The notes under the pieces were generated by a model, which saw nothing but the letters and a program-made list of their open reading frames with translations, ran no database searches and had not been told where the DNA came from. A DNA stretch of 37,313 bases from Candidatus Cloacimonadota bacterium (GTDB taxonomy: Bacteria; Cloacimonadota; Cloacimonadia; Cloacimonadales; JAMOQM01), in NCBI GenBank assembly GCA_027064005.1, contig JAMOQM010000056.1, positions 1 to 37,313 of the forward strand, written 5' to 3'. A program made the translations under genes and the position numbers. Below, in pieces: positions 25,950 to 35,289 of the stretch (position 1 is its first letter; every line of letters begins with the position of its first letter).

Positions 25950-27404
25950 TTAGTTTTCGAAATCCGGATATTCAAGTTGAAACTTCTTCTTTTCTTCATC
26001 TTTATTGATATTATATTTTTTTATTTTCTTATATAAGGTTGTTCTTTCCAAATCAATCTCATTTGCTGTTTTAGTCATTTTCCAATTATTTTTATTTAGT
26101 CGATGAATCAAATATTTTTTTTCAAATAACTCAATAGCATCTTTCATTTTTAATTTATAATACTTATTTAAATCTTCAAAGATAGGGATTTTACGATAAT
26201 AATATTTATTTATTTTTCTTTTAAAATGTTTAAGGATAACATTATTATATATTCTTGGTTCACTTGCAGAAATTTTACTGCAAAAATTCTGCAATTCCCT
26301 AACATTTCCAGGCCAATTATAAGTGAGTAACATATCTTGAATTTTATCTAATTTCAAATAAACCATATTATTGTATTTTTCTTGATTTACTTTGATAAAA
26401 TATTCAATTAATAAACTAATATCATTTTCTCTTTTTATGACCGGCGGTAAATATATTGAATGTCGTTCAATTCTATAAAACAAATCTGCTCTAAATTTAT
26501 TTTGAGATACTAGCTCTTCTAAGTCCTCATTTGACGAAAATATTAATCTGACATTCACTTTTTTTACATCACCGCCAACAACTTGAATTTCTTTATTTTC
26601 AATTGTTCTTAAAAGTTTAGCCTGAGCTATAGGATTCAAACTGTTAACTTCATCTAAAAAAAGTATTCCCCCTCTGGCTCTTTCAAAAGCTCCACTATGA
26701 TAAGCACTTGCCCCGGTAAAAGCTCCCTTGGTATGACCGAATAATTCTGAGTCTATCAATGTTTCAGAGAAAGCCGAACAGTTAATAGCCAAAAATCTCT
26801 TATTAACTCTATCGGACATTTGATATAGACGGTTTGCAACAATTTCCTTTCCTGTCCCTGTTGCACCTGTAATAAGAATATTATCATTAGTTTGAGATAA
26901 TTCTTTTATTTGTTCCTTAACATTTTGAATCGCAGTTGATTCTCCAATAAGCGGAAATTCTTTTATTAATTGTTTTCTTAAAGAAACATTTTCAATTTCT
27001 AATTTTAAGGACGAATCTTCAAATTGTTTTAAATCTAAAGCATTTCTGACAGTTACAATAACGCTGTTTGTGTTGAAATTTGCCCCTTTTTCAATAAACG
27101 AATAAGCACCTAATTTTAGGGCTCGATTAAGATTTTTACTATTTCTTTCTCCGGAAATAATGATAATTTTAGCATTCAATGAATTTGTAGTTTGAAGAAT
27201 TTTTATAATTTCCAAACCATCATAAAGACTATTCCCTAATTTGATATCTACAAGCACTAATTCAGGATTAAATGTATCTACCTCATCAATAAATTTTTTA
27301 TATGATGTAGCTATTTTTACTTCATATTTCAATGGTTCCAGTACATTTTTAATTTCTTCCGCAATTTCAATTTCATCATCTAATATCAAAATTCTTTCTT
27401 TCAT
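25950..27404 (-). CDS. Sigma54-dependent response regulator (NtrC family)
   Basis: A 484-aa transcription activator. The receiver domain covers about 1-120, with D9/D10, phospho-acceptor D53 (LVLVDIKLG), S84 and K106. The AAA+ sigma54-interaction domain covers about 145-380: Walker A GATGTGKE, SELFGHTKGAFTGA (the GAFTGA sigma54 loop intact), ILFLDEVNSL Walker B, FRADLFYRI arginine-finger region and WPGNVRELQNF. A Fis-type HTH lies at the C-terminus (KMTKTANEIDLERTTLYKKI). GGGG precedes the ATG. No cognate histidine kinase is adjacent; the kinase fusion 3 kb away is a candidate partner but that is only proximity. Its target promoters (TGGC-N8-TTGC type) were not found by eye. Confidence 0.93.
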   Translation of the reverse strand: MKERILILDDEIEIAEEIKNVLEPLKYEVKIATSYKKFIDEVDTFNPELVLVDIKLGNSLYDGLEIIKILQTTNSLNAKIIIISGERNSKNLNRALKLGAYSFIEKGANFNTNSVIVTVRNALDLKQFEDSSLKLEIENVSLRKQLIKEFPLIGESTAIQNVKEQIKELSQTNDNILITGATGTGKEIVANRLYQMSDRVNKRFLAINCSAFSETLIDSELFGHTKGAFTGASAYHSGAFERARGGILFLDEVNSLNPIAQAKLLRTIENKEIQVVGGDVKKVNVRLIFSSNEDLEELVSQNKFRADLFYRIERHSIYLPPVIKRENDISLLIEYFIKVNQEKYNNMVYLKLDKIQDMLLTYNWPGNVRELQNFCSKISASEPRIYNNVILKHFKRKINKYYYRKIPIFEDLNKYYKLKMKDAIELFEKKYLIHRLNKNNWKMTKTANEIDLERTTLYKKIKKYNINKDEEKKKFQLEYPDFEN

Positions 27405-27430
27405 TATTTCCCCAATTTACTTTTTTGTAA

Positions 27431-27457
27431 ATATTATTTATTCTTAAGATGTGTCAA
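27431..27457 (-). promoter_or_regulatory. Candidate promoter of the NtrC-type regulator gene
   Basis: On the minus strand there is a perfect TTGACA (complement of 27452-27457). A 15-nt spacer separates it from TAATAT (complement of 27431-27436), about 27 nt before ATG 27404. The -10 matches only 4 of 6 and the spacer is short, so confidence is moderate at best. Confidence 0.35.
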
Positions 27458-27565
27458 CATATAATTTTTTTAAATATCTAACGGAATCAGATTGTCTGAA
27501 TTGTTTTAATATAAAAAAAGCTTGATTAAATAAACAACTCGGTTTTCATAGATTTGGAGGATAAA

Positions 27566-28384
27566 ATGCAAAATAAGAAAGTTTTTATCTCGTTTGATTT
27601 TGAAGGAATCGCTGGTGTAACTTCATGGGAAGAAGTAAATAACAATCAACGATTTAATGAAGTTGCAACGCAACAATTGAATTTTTTCCTACAAGGCTTT
27701 TATGAATCCAATCCGCATGGAAAAGTGGTTATTGCAGACTCCCATTCAACAGGACATAATATTATTTGGGAAAAATTAATCGGGAATACCGAATTGATAT
27801 CAGGATTTCCAAGAAATAATTATATGGTTGAAGGACTAGATGCTTCTTTCGACAGTATAGTTTTTTTTGGATACCATGCACCTATTGGTTATCGAGGAGT
27901 AATGGATCATACCTATTCTTCATCTTCGATTTATAGTATGAAAATTAACGGGATAGTTGTTGATGAAGCATACATTAACGCCTTATTTGCTTCCTACTAT
28001 AATGTTCCTTTAAAATTTGTTTACGGAGATGACGTCATTGTGAATCGGATTAAATCTAAATTGTCGATGAAAATATGCACTCTTGCTTCCAAAAAAGCAA
28101 TTTCAAGATACGCTGCTCAATCAAAAGCTTTTGAAATAATTAAAGATTCTCTAATTGAATACGGAAGAATATTTTCCGATACGGAGGGTTATCTTTGCAG
28201 TTTGCAAAAATCATACACTTGTGAAATCCAATTTGTCTCCACAAACACCGCTTATGTTATTTTAAATTTACCAAATATAGAAAAAATTGACGACCGGAAC
28301 ATTAGATTTTTAGCAACATCTCCAATTGAAATTTATCATACCTTAATGTCTATAGTTCTATTAGCAAAATCAATAGGAAATTAG
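27566..28384 (+). CDS. M55 family D-aminopeptidase-like protein (DppA-like)
   Basis: A 272-aa zinc aminopeptidase-like protein. The N-terminal VFISFDFEGIAGV carries D11 and E13, matching the D-x-E metal pair of Bacillus DppA. VVIADSHSTGHNI, FFGYHAPIGYRGVMDHTY and IVVDEAYINALFAS hold the other expected His and Glu ligands. Family members hydrolyse D-amino-acid peptides or act as aminopeptidases in peptide use. No signal peptide is visible. The track starts at TTG 27554. ATG 27566 is preferred because GGAGG stands 5 nt before it and the fold begins there. The tricorn-protease gene follows after 10 nt, suggesting joint peptide degradation (inference). Confidence 0.88.
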   Translation: MQNKKVFISFDFEGIAGVTSWEEVNNNQRFNEVATQQLNFFLQGFYESNPHGKVVIADSHSTGHNIIWEKLIGNTELISGFPRNNYMVEGLDASFDSIVFFGYHAPIGYRGVMDHTYSSSSIYSMKINGIVVDEAYINALFASYYNVPLKFVYGDDVIVNRIKSKLSMKICTLASKKAISRYAAQSKAFEIIKDSLIEYGRIFSDTEGYLCSLQKSYTCEIQFVSTNTAYVILNLPNIEKIDDRNIRFLATSPIEIYHTLMSIVLLAKSIGN

Positions 28385-28394
28385 GAGTCCTTTA

Positions 28395-31300
28395 ATGAAA
28401 TCTATCTCACTAACCGCAATATTAATTTTATCAATTAATATTTTATTCTCATTCACCCCACATTTTATGTCAGATCCGGCAATTTCTCCAGATGGAAATA
28501 AAGTGTGCTTTGTCTATCAAAATGACCTTTGGAGCGTAAACTTTGAGGGTGGAATCGCTCAAAGATTAACCGCAACCGATGCTAATGAGTCCGGACCGGT
28601 ATATTCTCCGGACGGAAAATTTATTGCTTATTCCTCAAATAAATCCGGAGTTTACGGTATTTATATAATTCCCAAAGATGGTGGGAAAGCAAAATTTATT
28701 ACTAATGAATCCGGAAGTTTGGTGTCCTGGTATCCAAATGGAAAGTCCTTGTTACTAACCAAACATACCCCCGGTGAACCTACTTTTTTCATCAAAATAA
28801 ATATTGATAATTTAAAAATAAGCGAAGTTGCCGGAATTGGAGATTTTTATGGAGATATTTCCAAAGATGCTCAACACATAATTTACAATAAGCACGGATA
28901 TCCATATCGTGAAAAATACAAAGGAACTCTTAATGGTGATTTATGGGAAATCAATTTAAAAAATAATTCTTACACTCAATTGACAAACACGCTTTTTTCC
29001 GAACGTTATCCAAAATATTCATATTCTCAAAAGGATGTAATATATTTTTGCCAACCAATAAAAGATGTTTTTCAACTTATGAAAGTAACTAACCACGATT
29101 TTTTACATCCTGAACAATTGACATCATTTAAAACCTGGTCTGCTCGTGATATCGATGTCGCCAATAAAAATGACAGAATTGTTTTTGAGCACTTTGATAA
29201 GATTTGGAAATATAATCCCCTCACAAAGAAATCTTCCGAATTAAAAATCAGGATTAATGAAGATTGTTCCAATAACCCTATCGTACATAAAAATCTGAAA
29301 AACAATGCTGATAATTATGCTGTATCACCAGATGGAAAATGGATTGCTTTTTCATACAAATATGATTTATTCGCAGTTCCAACAAATGGAGGAGAAGTTA
29401 AACAACTTACTTTTTCTCAGAATGGTATTGATGAAATTACGATTATGAATGATAATAAAACGGTTTATTTTACATCTTACCTAAAAGGAAATACTGAACT
29501 TTTTTCTCTATCAATTACTAATCCTGAAGAAATTAAACATTACGGTTGGAAAAATACTTTTATTAATAGATTGGAACACAGTATAAATGACAAACTTTAT
29601 CTTTCAATTTCAACAAAAAACAAATCATCGAGACTGGCAGTTTTTAATCCGGAAAATGGTAATTATAGAATTTTGGCAAAGAATAAAGTTGTTTGGACAA
29701 ATTTTGTTGTTAGCCCTGATTCTACTTACGCATTATATGCCGAAACAAAATCGGAAACTTTCGATAGAATTTTGTATTTATATGATTTTAAATCCGGAAA
29801 ATCCAAACAGATTTATCAAAACTATGGTTGGATCGGCAATATTTTTTGGGGCAAAGATGGAACTTCCGCATTTTTCAATCAAAGTAAAAATATTGTAAGA
29901 TTGGATTTATTTGCAAAAAAAGATTTTGAAAATGAAAAAGATAATTGGAAAAAAATATTTGAGCCAAAAAAGAAAACCGAAAAGAAAAAGAAAATCACTA
30001 CAAAAATTGACTTTAAGAATATCGATTCCAGAATAACATCAATCATTAATAAAGACGGTTGGAATTATATCGTAGCTGTTCCGAATGACTCTACAATTTA
30101 CTATTGCCATTCTTTTAAAGATAAAAAAGATATTAGATCCATTTCCTACTTTGGCAAAAATGATAAATTATTAAAATCGCTCGGAAACTCAAGCTCAAAT
30201 ATCTCTTATAATTCCAAAACTAAACTACTCTTTGCAATTTCTAACGGCAAATTATTTAAAAGTAAAATTTCAGGAATGGAAAACCCCAAACCAATTGGTT
30301 ATGAATTTAGCTATGATTATAATAAAAACAAGCTCAATGTAAATGTTTTCTATCAAGCATGGAAAGCTTTTGGAAACGGTTTCTATGATTCAAAAATGCA
30401 AGGTGTTAATTGGAATAAAATAGGTAAAAAATATTCTAAGTTCTCAGAATATTTAACCAATACTTCAACTCTCGGAATGGTTGTTGATGAAATGATTGGA
30501 GAAGTAAATGCCTCACATACAGGATTTTACGAAAGAGATGAATCTAAAATTAAAAATCTGCCAATTGCTTATCTTGGAGCAGAATTTGATTATAATAATA
30601 TCCCTCAAAAAGGAATTAAATTTAAAAAAATTTATTTGGGAGCCAAACTGAATCAACCCTTTAATCTTAAAGAAAACGATATTTTATTGGCAGTTGACGG
30701 AATTAATATTGATCGGAAACATACTTTAAATTCTCTTTTAACAGATAAGATTAATAAAAAAATAAAATTAAAAATATCACAAAAAGGAAAGATAATTAAT
30801 GTTGAAATTAAAGGTTTATCCTATTCTCAACAATCAAGATTGCGATATGATAATTGGGTTAATGAAAGAGAAAATATGGTAAATAAATGGTCAAATGGAA
30901 AAATAGGATATTTACACATAAAATCGATGGATCAACCAAGTTTAGCAAAATTCAGACAGGATTTATACGCTAAAAATTATGATAAAAAAGCACTTATTAT
31001 AGATGTTAGAAATAATGGTGGTGGGAGAATTCATAATGATTTGATTGAAGAATTAACTAAAAAACCTTATGGAATTTTAGCAAGAAGATATATGGACGGG
31101 AAAAAAGTTCAAACCCCGGCAAATGTTGATTCAATGCCAAAAGTTGTATTGATAAACCAGAACTCATTTTCCGATGCAGAAATTTTTCCACACTTAATAA
31201 AAGAGCTCAAACTTGCAACTATAATCGGTGTTGCCACAAGTGGCTCGGTTATCGGCACAAGTCCTCACAAATTAATGGACGGTTCTTCAATGAGAATGCC

Positions 31301-31454
31301 TTCAAACGGGTGGTGGTTGTTAGATAATACAAATATGGAATCAAATGGTTGTCAACCGGATATAGAGGTTAAAATGTCACCGGAAAATATCATCAATGAT
31401 AATGATTTACAGCTTAAAAAAGCTGTCGAAGAATTACAAAAACAAATTAAATAA
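28395..31454 (+). CDS. Tricorn-type protease (S41 family), exported
   Basis: A 1019-aa tricorn-core homologue. An N-terminal signal peptide (SLTAILILSINILFSF) points to an extracytoplasmic location. Propeller repeats follow, such as PAISPDGNKVCFVYQNDLW, YSPDGKFIAYSS and VSPDGKWIAFSY, up to about residue 520. A Lys-rich linker (EPKKKTEKKKKITTK) and the C1, PDZ and S41 core come next. Catalytic candidates are S707/H708 (NASHTGF), S926/D927 (NSFSDAEIFP) and E982 (NMESNGCQPD), equivalent to the archaeal tricorn tetrad. It processes peptides to short products in archaea; the bacterial periplasmic role is less known. AGGAG precedes the ATG. It sits just downstream of a DppA-like peptidase and ends before a strong intrinsic terminator. 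Confidence 0.93.
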   Translation: MKSISLTAILILSINILFSFTPHFMSDPAISPDGNKVCFVYQNDLWSVNFEGGIAQRLTATDANESGPVYSPDGKFIAYSSNKSGVYGIYIIPKDGGKAKFITNESGSLVSWYPNGKSLLLTKHTPGEPTFFIKINIDNLKISEVAGIGDFYGDISKDAQHIIYNKHGYPYREKYKGTLNGDLWEINLKNNSYTQLTNTLFSERYPKYSYSQKDVIYFCQPIKDVFQLMKVTNHDFLHPEQLTSFKTWSARDIDVANKNDRIVFEHFDKIWKYNPLTKKSSELKIRINEDCSNNPIVHKNLKNNADNYAVSPDGKWIAFSYKYDLFAVPTNGGEVKQLTFSQNGIDEITIMNDNKTVYFTSYLKGNTELFSLSITNPEEIKHYGWKNTFINRLEHSINDKLYLSISTKNKSSRLAVFNPENGNYRILAKNKVVWTNFVVSPDSTYALYAETKSETFDRILYLYDFKSGKSKQIYQNYGWIGNIFWGKDGTSAFFNQSKNIVRLDLFAKKDFENEKDNWKKIFEPKKKTEKKKKITTKIDFKNIDSRITSIINKDGWNYIVAVPNDSTIYYCHSFKDKKDIRSISYFGKNDKLLKSLGNSSSNISYNSKTKLLFAISNGKLFKSKISGMENPKPIGYEFSYDYNKNKLNVNVFYQAWKAFGNGFYDSKMQGVNWNKIGKKYSKFSEYLTNTSTLGMVVDEMIGEVNASHTGFYERDESKIKNLPIAYLGAEFDYNNIPQKGIKFKKIYLGAKLNQPFNLKENDILLAVDGINIDRKHTLNSLLTDKINKKIKLKISQKGKIINVEIKGLSYSQQSRLRYDNWVNERENMVNKWSNGKIGYLHIKSMDQPSLAKFRQDLYAKNYDKKALIIDVRNNGGGRIHNDLIEELTKKPYGILARRYMDGKKVQTPANVDSMPKVVLINQNSFSDAEIFPHLIKELKLATIIGVATSGSVIGTSPHKLMDGSSMRMPSNGWWLLDNTNMESNGCQPDIEVKMSPENIINDNDLQLKKAVEELQKQIK

Positions 31455-31472
31455 ATTGAATAAAAACCGATT

Positions 31473-31499
31473 AAGACGCATTAATTTGCGTCTTTTTTT
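31473..31499 (+). terminator. Rho-independent terminator after the tricorn gene
   Basis: AAGACGCA (31473-31480) pairs with TGCGTCTT (31487-31494) around a TTAATT loop, followed by a T run to 31499. It is 18 nt past the tricorn stop and separates this unit from mutL. Confidence 0.85.
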
Positions 31500-31595
31500 G
31501 TAGATTTTTGGGGAAAATAATATCCTTGATCATTTCTTTTGAACTCATTAGTTCATCTTTTTCTCAAAATTAATAATTAAATTTACATCTCAAAG

Positions 31596-31623
31596 TTGAC
31601 ATCAAATATTTAAAAATTAGATT
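31596..31623 (+). promoter_or_regulatory. Candidate promoter upstream of mutL
   Basis: Perfect TTGACA at 31596-31601, a 16-nt spacer and TAGATT (31618-31623, 4 of 6). The implied start lies near 31630, almost at the GAGG ribosome binding site (31631-31634), so the leader would be very short. The -10 is weak. Confidence 0.4.
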
Positions 31624-31640
31624 GTCTTTTGAGGTAATAA

Positions 31641-33512
31641 ATGGCTAAAATTAAGATACTATCAGAAGAAGTTGCAAACCGAATTGCTGCGGGTGAAGTT
31701 ATTGAACGTCCGGCATCTGTTGTTAAAGAATTAGTTGAAAATGCAATTGATTCCGGTGCGGATAAAATTATTGTAACAATTGAAAAAGGCGGCAAAAAGT
31801 TTATCAACGTTACAGATAATGGCTCAGGTATGTCTCGCGATGATGCAATATTAGCATTCGAAAGCCATGCCACAAGCAAGATTAGTTCTGTTGATGATAT
31901 TTTCCATATTTCATCTTTTGGCTTTAGAGGTGAGGCATTGCCTAGTATTGCATCTGTCAGCAGATTAACTTTAACAACAAAGTTAAGTAATGATACTTTA
32001 GCCACAAAAGTTATTTTTGAAAGTGGCAAATTAAAAAATATTTCAAAGGTTGCCGGTTTGAATGGAACATCCATATCTGTTGAAAAATTGTTTTCCAATA
32101 TTCCTGCTCGAAAAAAATTTCTTAAATCTGACCAAGTTGAATTTAAACACATTTTGAATTATCTTCATTACCAATCGGTTGTTCATCCTGAAATTCATTT
32201 AAAACTCATTTCTAATGACCGAGAGCGTTTAAATTACCCGGTTGTTAAAACTATGGAAGAAAGATTTAATTCAATATTCGGTTCGGAATTCTACAAAAAT
32301 GATTTCATCAAGATTAATAAGACTTTTGAAAGTATAACTGTTTTTGGATATATTTCCGGTTTGGAAGAAAAAGGACAATTTTTAAACGATGTCCATTACA
32401 TTTTCATTAATGGAAGATTTATTAAAGATAAGATTATTTATCACGCTATCAAGACAGCTTACGAACCTTTTATAAAAAAAACTTTTACTTATAAATCAGG
32501 GAAACTTCCTCCCTACATTTTATTTCTTAAAATTGATCCGGAATCCATCGACTTCAATGTCCATCCTCAAAAATTAGAAATTAGATTTAGAGATACAAAC
32601 CTAGTTCACAATTTTGTTAAAGATGTAATTTCAGAATCTTTAACGAATTACGAAGATCAAAAATTTTCTTTAACTGTTTCTAAATTCAAAAATGTCGGAA
32701 ATTCTAATAAAATCACATCTTATGAAGCCAGAGTTTTCCAAGAAAAAAATGATACACCTCAAACTTATGAAACCGAAATCGGTAAAGTTTATCAACCTGA
32801 TATTTTCTCAAACAGTTTTTCAGACAAATCTCAAGATGAATCTGAAAATAATTCTGCAAATATTGACCAGCCTTCCTTTGTTAAACCAACAACTTCTTTC
32901 ACAAAAGAAAATAATAATTTTCATGAAGAAGAATTGGTCAATCCTTGGCAATTGCACCAAAGCTATATTATTATTGAAGTTGAAGATGGCTTAATGCTTA
33001 TCGACCAACATGCAGCTCACGAAAGAATTCTTTATGAAAAATTGGTCGAACGAATTAGATCCGAGAAAGTTGAATCTCAAAAATTACTCTTCCCTATTGT
33101 GATAGATTTACCTTCTTATTTGGCTCCAATGATATTTGATTTAGTTACAGAAAAAATTGAGATGTTTAATAAGGTTGGATTCTTCATAAAAACATTTAGC
33201 GGAAATTCAATTATTATTGATGAAATTCCTCCTGAATTAAATGAATTGGAAAGTGATGAAATTTTTATCGAAATATTAAAACAACTCCAAATTGAATTTG
33301 AACAAACGGAGAACTTTAGAGAAAGTTTGGCAAAATCAATTTCCTGTAAAGCTGCCATAAAAGCCGGTCAAAAAATGTCTAAAAAAGAAATGCTTTATCT
33401 TATTAATGATTTGTTTGCCTGCAAAGTTCCTTATTTTTGTCCTCACGGAAGACCTCTAATGTTCAAATTATCTCTAAATGAAATTGAAAAAAGATTTAAA
33501 AGAATAGAATGA
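31641..33512 (+). CDS. mutL: DNA mismatch repair protein MutL, endonuclease type
   Basis: A 623-aa MutL. The GHKL ATPase half shows IAAGEVIERPASVVKELVEN, TDNGSGM, ESHATSKI and FGFRGEALPSI. The DNA-binding transducer domain continues to about residue 330, and a poorly conserved acidic linker spans about 345-430. The C-terminal dimerisation domain carries DQHAAHERILYE from residue 455, the DQHA(x)2E(x)4E endonuclease motif, and FCPHGRP. These residues are absent from the E. coli-type MutL that relies on MutH, so this MutL is expected to nick DNA itself. GAGG precedes the ATG. Its stop overlaps the miaA start in ATGA, and it heads a four-gene operon. Confidence 0.97.
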   Translation: MAKIKILSEEVANRIAAGEVIERPASVVKELVENAIDSGADKIIVTIEKGGKKFINVTDNGSGMSRDDAILAFESHATSKISSVDDIFHISSFGFRGEALPSIASVSRLTLTTKLSNDTLATKVIFESGKLKNISKVAGLNGTSISVEKLFSNIPARKKFLKSDQVEFKHILNYLHYQSVVHPEIHLKLISNDRERLNYPVVKTMEERFNSIFGSEFYKNDFIKINKTFESITVFGYISGLEEKGQFLNDVHYIFINGRFIKDKIIYHAIKTAYEPFIKKTFTYKSGKLPPYILFLKIDPESIDFNVHPQKLEIRFRDTNLVHNFVKDVISESLTNYEDQKFSLTVSKFKNVGNSNKITSYEARVFQEKNDTPQTYETEIGKVYQPDIFSNSFSDKSQDESENNSANIDQPSFVKPTTSFTKENNNFHEEELVNPWQLHQSYIIIEVEDGLMLIDQHAAHERILYEKLVERIRSEKVESQKLLFPIVIDLPSYLAPMIFDLVTEKIEMFNKVGFFIKTFSGNSIIIDEIPPELNELESDEIFIEILKQLQIEFEQTENFRESLAKSISCKAAIKAGQKMSKKEMLYLINDLFACKVPYFCPHGRPLMFKLSLNEIEKRFKRIE

Positions 33513-34438
33513 TACCGATAATTACAATTCAAGGACCGACAGCGGTTGGTAAAAGTTCATTAGCAATTAAATTAGCGAAAGAATTAAATACAGAGATAAT
33601 TTCTGCTGATTCCCGTCAAATCTATCGATTTACAAATATCGGAACCGCAAAACCAAGTCCGGCCGAAATGGCAGAGGTTAAACATCATCTAATAAACATA
33701 AAAAATCCTGATGAAAAATACAACGCCGGAGATTTTGTAAAGGATGCTGATAAAATTATCAATGATTTGCATTCCAAAAATAAAATTCCAATTATAGTTG
33801 GCGGAACTGCTTTTTACATCAAATCTTTAATTTTCGGTCTTTTTAAATCTCAAGAAATTCCTCAAAAAATTAAAGATGATATTAACAAACTTTTGATTGA
33901 AAAAGGCAATGATTATCTTTATGAAATTCTTAAAGAAAAAGATCCTGAATCAGCTGATAGAATTCATAAAAATGACACATATCGTTTAGTTAGATCTTTG
34001 GAAATATATGAAGCGACAGGGAAAAAAATAAATGAACATTGGAAAGAACAAAAAAAGGCAATTCGTTATGATAGTTTCAATATTTTGGTTGTTGATGATA
34101 GAGAACGCCTTTATGAAAGAATAAATAACCGCATTGACTTCATGATTCAAAACGGACTTTTAAACGAAGTTGATAATCTGTTAAAACTTGGTTTTCACTT
34201 CTCTGATCCCGGCTTAAATTCAGTTGGTTATATTGAATGGAAGTCCTTTTTTAATAAAATAACAAGTATAGAAGAATGCATTGATAAAATTAAACAAAAT
34301 TCTAGACATTATGCAAAACGTCAGCTAACTTGGTATCGTAAAGTAGATTTTGATTTGACATTAACATCAAATCAGATTATTCTTTCAGAGATTTTGACAA
34401 AAATTAAAGCAAAAAATAACTTTGGTGGTAATAAATGA
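33509..34438 (+). CDS. miaA: tRNA dimethylallyltransferase
   Basis: A 309-aa enzyme that adds a dimethylallyl group to A37 of tRNAs reading UNN codons. P-loop IQGPTAVGKSSLAIKLAKEL is at residues 6-25. DSRQIYRFTNIGTAKPSP, KHHLINIKNPDEKYNAGDF, IIVGGTAFYIKSLIFG and RLVRSLEIYEATGK are family signatures. So is the C-terminal GLNSVGYIEW and RQLTWYRK. mutL-miaA adjacency is conserved in many bacteria. The start overlaps the mutL stop (ATGA), and its own stop overlaps the next gene the same way. Length is normal. Confidence 0.97.
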   Translation: MIPIITIQGPTAVGKSSLAIKLAKELNTEIISADSRQIYRFTNIGTAKPSPAEMAEVKHHLINIKNPDEKYNAGDFVKDADKIINDLHSKNKIPIIVGGTAFYIKSLIFGLFKSQEIPQKIKDDINKLLIEKGNDYLYEILKEKDPESADRIHKNDTYRLVRSLEIYEATGKKINEHWKEQKKAIRYDSFNILVVDDRERLYERINNRIDFMIQNGLLNEVDNLLKLGFHFSDPGLNSVGYIEWKSFFNKITSIEECIDKIKQNSRHYAKRQLTWYRKVDFDLTLTSNQIILSEILTKIKAKNNFGGNK

Positions 34439-35289
34439 TAGTTGCAAAAATTAATGATTATGAAATTTTAGATACTGATGTCCAACACGAGATAATCTGC
34501 CTTTTAGCTCATTCAATGATTAAAGAAATCACGAAAGATGTTAAAAGAAAAATTATCGAACGAATTATAGATGAACACTTATTGATAGAAGAAGCTACAC
34601 GTTGCCATACTGAAGTAGATCCAACCGAGGTCGAAATGAGCTATATTGATAATGTTATGCTTTTTGAATCAGAGGAAGATTTTAATAATTTATTAAAAAA
34701 AATGAATATGGATATTCCGGCTATCAAACAAAGATTTTATAATAAAATTTTAATTAAAAAATATATCGCCAATCTTTGTAAAAATACCCCGGGATGTACT
34801 GCTGAATTTATTGCCAAATTTTATTCCGAAAACAAAAACTATTTTCTCACCGAACCGCAGGTTAATGTTTTAAATTTTGTTATTCCAAACACAATTGAAA
34901 ATTCAGAGAACATTATCTTTGATATTAGAAGTAAAATCCGAACCATTGAAGATTTTCTTAAAATTACAAAAGATTTATGTGCAAGTAATAAAAAATATTA
35001 TTTCTCTGAATTAGGATTTATCTCACGCGGAGAAATGGTTAAAGATTTCGAAGATGTTGCTTTTTCATTAAAAATTAATCAAATTTCCGTTCCTTTTAAA
35101 ACTATTCTCGGCCAACATATTATCGCTGTAATTGATAAAAAAGAGCCTTGTATTACAAAAGTAAATATTCTTCAAGATTCTTTGACCAAAAGAGTTAAAG
35201 AAATAGAATCGGAATTAGCAATAATCAAACACATAAAAAAATTAAGAGAAAATGCTGATATTATAATTTATGAGGAGTTCCTTTCATGA
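34435..35289 (+). CDS. PpiC/parvulin-type peptidyl-prolyl isomerase without visible signal peptide
   Basis: A 284-aa protein of the SurA/PpiC/NifM-like group. The N-terminal IVAKINDYEILDTDVQHEI is the usual opening of the chaperone region (compare xVNGxxIt), followed by helices to about 125. The parvulin domain covers about 135-240, with ELGFISRGEMVKDFEDVAFS and the terminal FKTILGQHIIAVIDKKE pattern. Its beta-strand portion seems short and divergent. Unlike SurA, PrsA or PpiD it starts without a signal peptide or membrane anchor, so it may act in the cytoplasm. It is translationally linked to miaA and deoB by ATGA overlaps. Its client is unknown. Confidence 0.82.
   Translation: MIVAKINDYEILDTDVQHEIICLLAHSMIKEITKDVKRKIIERIIDEHLLIEEATRCHTEVDPTEVEMSYIDNVMLFESEEDFNNLLKKMNMDIPAIKQRFYNKILIKKYIANLCKNTPGCTAEFIAKFYSENKNYFLTEPQVNVLNFVIPNTIENSENIIFDIRSKIRTIEDFLKITKDLCASNKKYYFSELGFISRGEMVKDFEDVAFSLKINQISVPFKTILGQHIIAVIDKKEPCITKVNILQDSLTKRVKEIESELAIIKHIKKLRENADIIIYEEFLS

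Noticed and set aside
27554-27565. TTG start of the ORF track for the M55 gene
   Set aside because: The GGAGG ribosome binding site falls inside this extension and ATG 27566 begins the conserved fold. The analogous extensions of trmB (TTG), ctpA (GTG), GGGPS (TTG) and the orphan at 17243 were rejected for the same reason.
31540-31560. GAACTCATTAGTTC hairpin followed by a short T run
   Set aside because: Only a 5-bp AT-rich stem with the T run offset by several bases. The far stronger terminator at 31473-31499 already explains the end of the tricorn unit.
31610-32152. 180-aa minus-strand ORF
   Set aside because: It lies antisense to the highly conserved MutL ATPase domain, a shadow of biased codon use.
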